Shown piece after piece: positions 5,201 through 5,370 of a stretch of 5,370 nt of DNA. Source of the stretch: Chloroflexota bacterium (GTDB taxonomy: Bacteria > Chloroflexota > Anaerolineae > 4572-78 > J111); assembly GCA_003694775.1 (NCBI GenBank), contig RFJV01000233.1, positions 1-5,370 on the forward strand. The letters run 5' to 3'. Position 1 is the stretch's first letter. Each line of letters starts with the position of its first letter. Both the position numbers and the translations under genes were made by a program. The notes below the pieces were generated by a model. It was not told the origin of the DNA. It did no database searches and saw only the letters and a program-made list of their open reading frames with translations.

Positions 5201-5370
5201 GGTATTGCACTGGCTGATACGGCACCGGCAGGGTGGGGTCAGAAAGAGACGGTCCGTGCCGGGGTCTGGCGTGACCTGCCCGCTCACGCCGGGATAGGCC
5301 GTGACCTGCCGGGTTTGCAGGTCGACCACCCGGACCGGCGTGCCGCTCAGGTAGAGCCGGTGGCGGCGGG
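2240..5370 (-). CDS. Large Asp-box (BNR/sortilin-like) beta-propeller protein, 5' end outside window
   Basis: The window holds 1,042 residues and the TGA at 2240-2242. The frame is open through the right edge (RLYLSGTPVRV precedes the GTG at 5329), so that GTG is not the true start. Numbering residues from the GTG: 1 to about 230 form a YVTN/NHL-like propeller region (RLFLTP, RLLYAH, FDRLYAVGD, RRLYLSDNNGGLHIF). A Pro-rich linker lies at about 231-245. Residues 250-870 hold twelve Asp-box motifs of the type S-x-D-x-G-x-T/S-W, starting at 267, 317, 363, 414, 451, 502, 587, 676, 725, 768, 810 and 858. Recurrent SPTFARDGLVL-like strands lie between many of them. Residues 886-1029 form a C-terminal module with two related halves (FERGRMFWRSD...IYVF and FETGLIFGLPSGEGIVF). 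It has cysteines at 887, 907, 960 and 981 and contains RGFGKVWC and RQRLGWA. Asp-box proteins are usually secreted and bind proteins or glycans. No catalytic sialidase residues are recognisable, so a surface or adhesion-type role is inferred. Box 5 ends in Phe, and box 6 has Asn in place of Asp. Confidence 0.85.
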   Translation of the reverse strand, partial: RRHRLYLSGTPVRVVDLQTRQVTAYPGVSGQVTPDPGTDRLFLTPPCRCRISQCNTYIVSAGTLTGTQTLFPPAPPLTAECVVRTRLDSPNRLLYAHIDNGTPGSNSGHYLAAFDVSAAPRRLEMPQAISYGQPVLDPPRARAFASRYRLDRTFIERFERRGQTITATLTLAGAGGNLAYDPTFDRLYAVGDRSIQVFNGSLTLLADAPLPPDLSLQTFDPRRRRLYLSDNNGGLHIFAAVGGQPALPEPPPPTEADIPQLRLAPNGDMFRFAGPALFRSTDGGDTWTQIGAGLPARNITAVEVSPAYPDDGLVLVGLNEYGRAGGLFRSTDRGDTWQASTRGLTDLEIEQIVVSPTFARDRTIFLTTTAHGLFRSTDGGQSWQALSRTYATSPWEEDRRVNFAALSPTFADDGLVLMSYRGLLHRSTDRGRHWENLTLPGSFTAFSPTFARDGLVLVDARWRSEDRGQTFQPSASGLDAAGEAVSIFFSPRFAADQTVYALLRVDYETIRLYRSVNGGRSWQSLLAGLPDDFSLAWATVLPDGRLYLTGADGAVLTAGPDELRWGQPRLDVSRIDIQALAVQPDGALLVANSTAGVLQSTDGGQSWQDTGFPARGRSIDQARLVAADDGTVFASVGVGLLRGRGGKWNMLTGLPPGLYPTALGVSPNFSRDGTALVGGDYRLNRLYRTTDRGETWQMVFDGTTEEAWSDIQAIAFAPDFAQSGLAFAWLEGGGLLRSEDGGQTWTRVANEAVQYYSVQTLAVVPDGRLFAGALGGHLLVSSDRGETWTDLETRLPGQRMWSSALAFAGQTVLLGTDTGIFRSDDGGQSWSEASEGLPVDEAWDRPAGVRALVVSGGRIYAGLTVGGVVVSEDGGQSWRPAAMAAAPVSEIAATPAPEECPSPPTYFAGLWEANREALGCPVGAAQVTMATQDFERGRMFWRSDTATIYVFAGDQPLGRFADTWDDSQPAYTCPEAGPLETPPTPQRGFGKVWCTEPEVRQRLGWAVSGETAFEAVVQEFETGLIFGLPSGEGIVFSTGSSR
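4015..4385. repeat. Short DNA-level repeats between propeller blades
   Basis: An 18-base word, gggcaaaggtgggcgaaa, occurs at 4015-4032 and 4291-4308, and with one mismatch at 4135-4152. It encodes the SPTFA segment of successive blades. Another word, ccccggtcggtggagcgg, occurs at 4077-4094 and 4368-4385, and with one mismatch at 3291-3308. It encodes the RSTDRG core of Asp boxes. Such synonymous-level identity indicates recent blade duplication or gene conversion within this part of the gene. Confidence 0.7.

Noticed and set aside
5327..5329. GTG as the start of the propeller gene
   Set aside because: The frame continues upstream to the window edge with propeller-like sequence (RLYLSGTPVRVVDLQT), and there is no ribosome binding site.

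Overview
The window looks like chromosomal DNA of a GC-rich bacterium, most probably a member of the Chloroflexota (Anaerolineae/Caldilineae-like). This is inferred from protein style: a large Asp-box propeller protein ending in a duplicated C-terminal module typical of that phylum, a stand-alone degenerate receiver protein, and a diheme cytochrome c next to a cbb3-like oxidase subunit. No rRNA or marker gene is present to confirm it. All four supported genes lie on the minus strand, so transcription runs from the right edge to the left edge.

Right to left in transcription order: (a) 5370-2240 is the 3' part of a gene for a large, probably extracytoplasmic protein. It has an N-terminal YVTN/NHL-like propeller region, then twelve Asp-box (BNR, sortilin-like) motifs, then a duplicated cysteine-containing C-terminal module. 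Its start lies beyond the window. (b) 2239-2100 is non-coding and holds twelve in-phase copies of an 8-bp tandem repeat. It is followed by an inverted repeat with an A6/T6 loop at 2073-2101. (c) A good sigma70-like promoter (2044-2016) leads to a small receiver-only protein (1970-1611). That protein has lost the acidic pair and the conserved lysine of a true phospho-receiver. A terminator-like hairpin follows at 1479-1441. (d) About 200 bp of leader with an imperfect 51-bp inverted repeat precedes a membrane-anchored diheme cytochrome c (1231-506). (e) A perfect 18-bp palindrome nested inside a 10-bp outer inverted repeat (407-499) separates it from the N-terminal third or less of a cbb3-type cytochrome oxidase subunit I (371 to the left edge).

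Functionally, genes (d) and (e) form a respiratory unit. The diheme cytochrome is the likely electron-delivering partner (CcoO/CcoP-like role) of the heme-copper oxidase whose catalytic subunit begins at 371. The pseudo-receiver and the propeller protein have no visible mechanistic link to this unit. The terminator hairpin and the separate promoter suggest that they are independent transcription units. No tRNA, rRNA, CRISPR array or transposase gene was seen.
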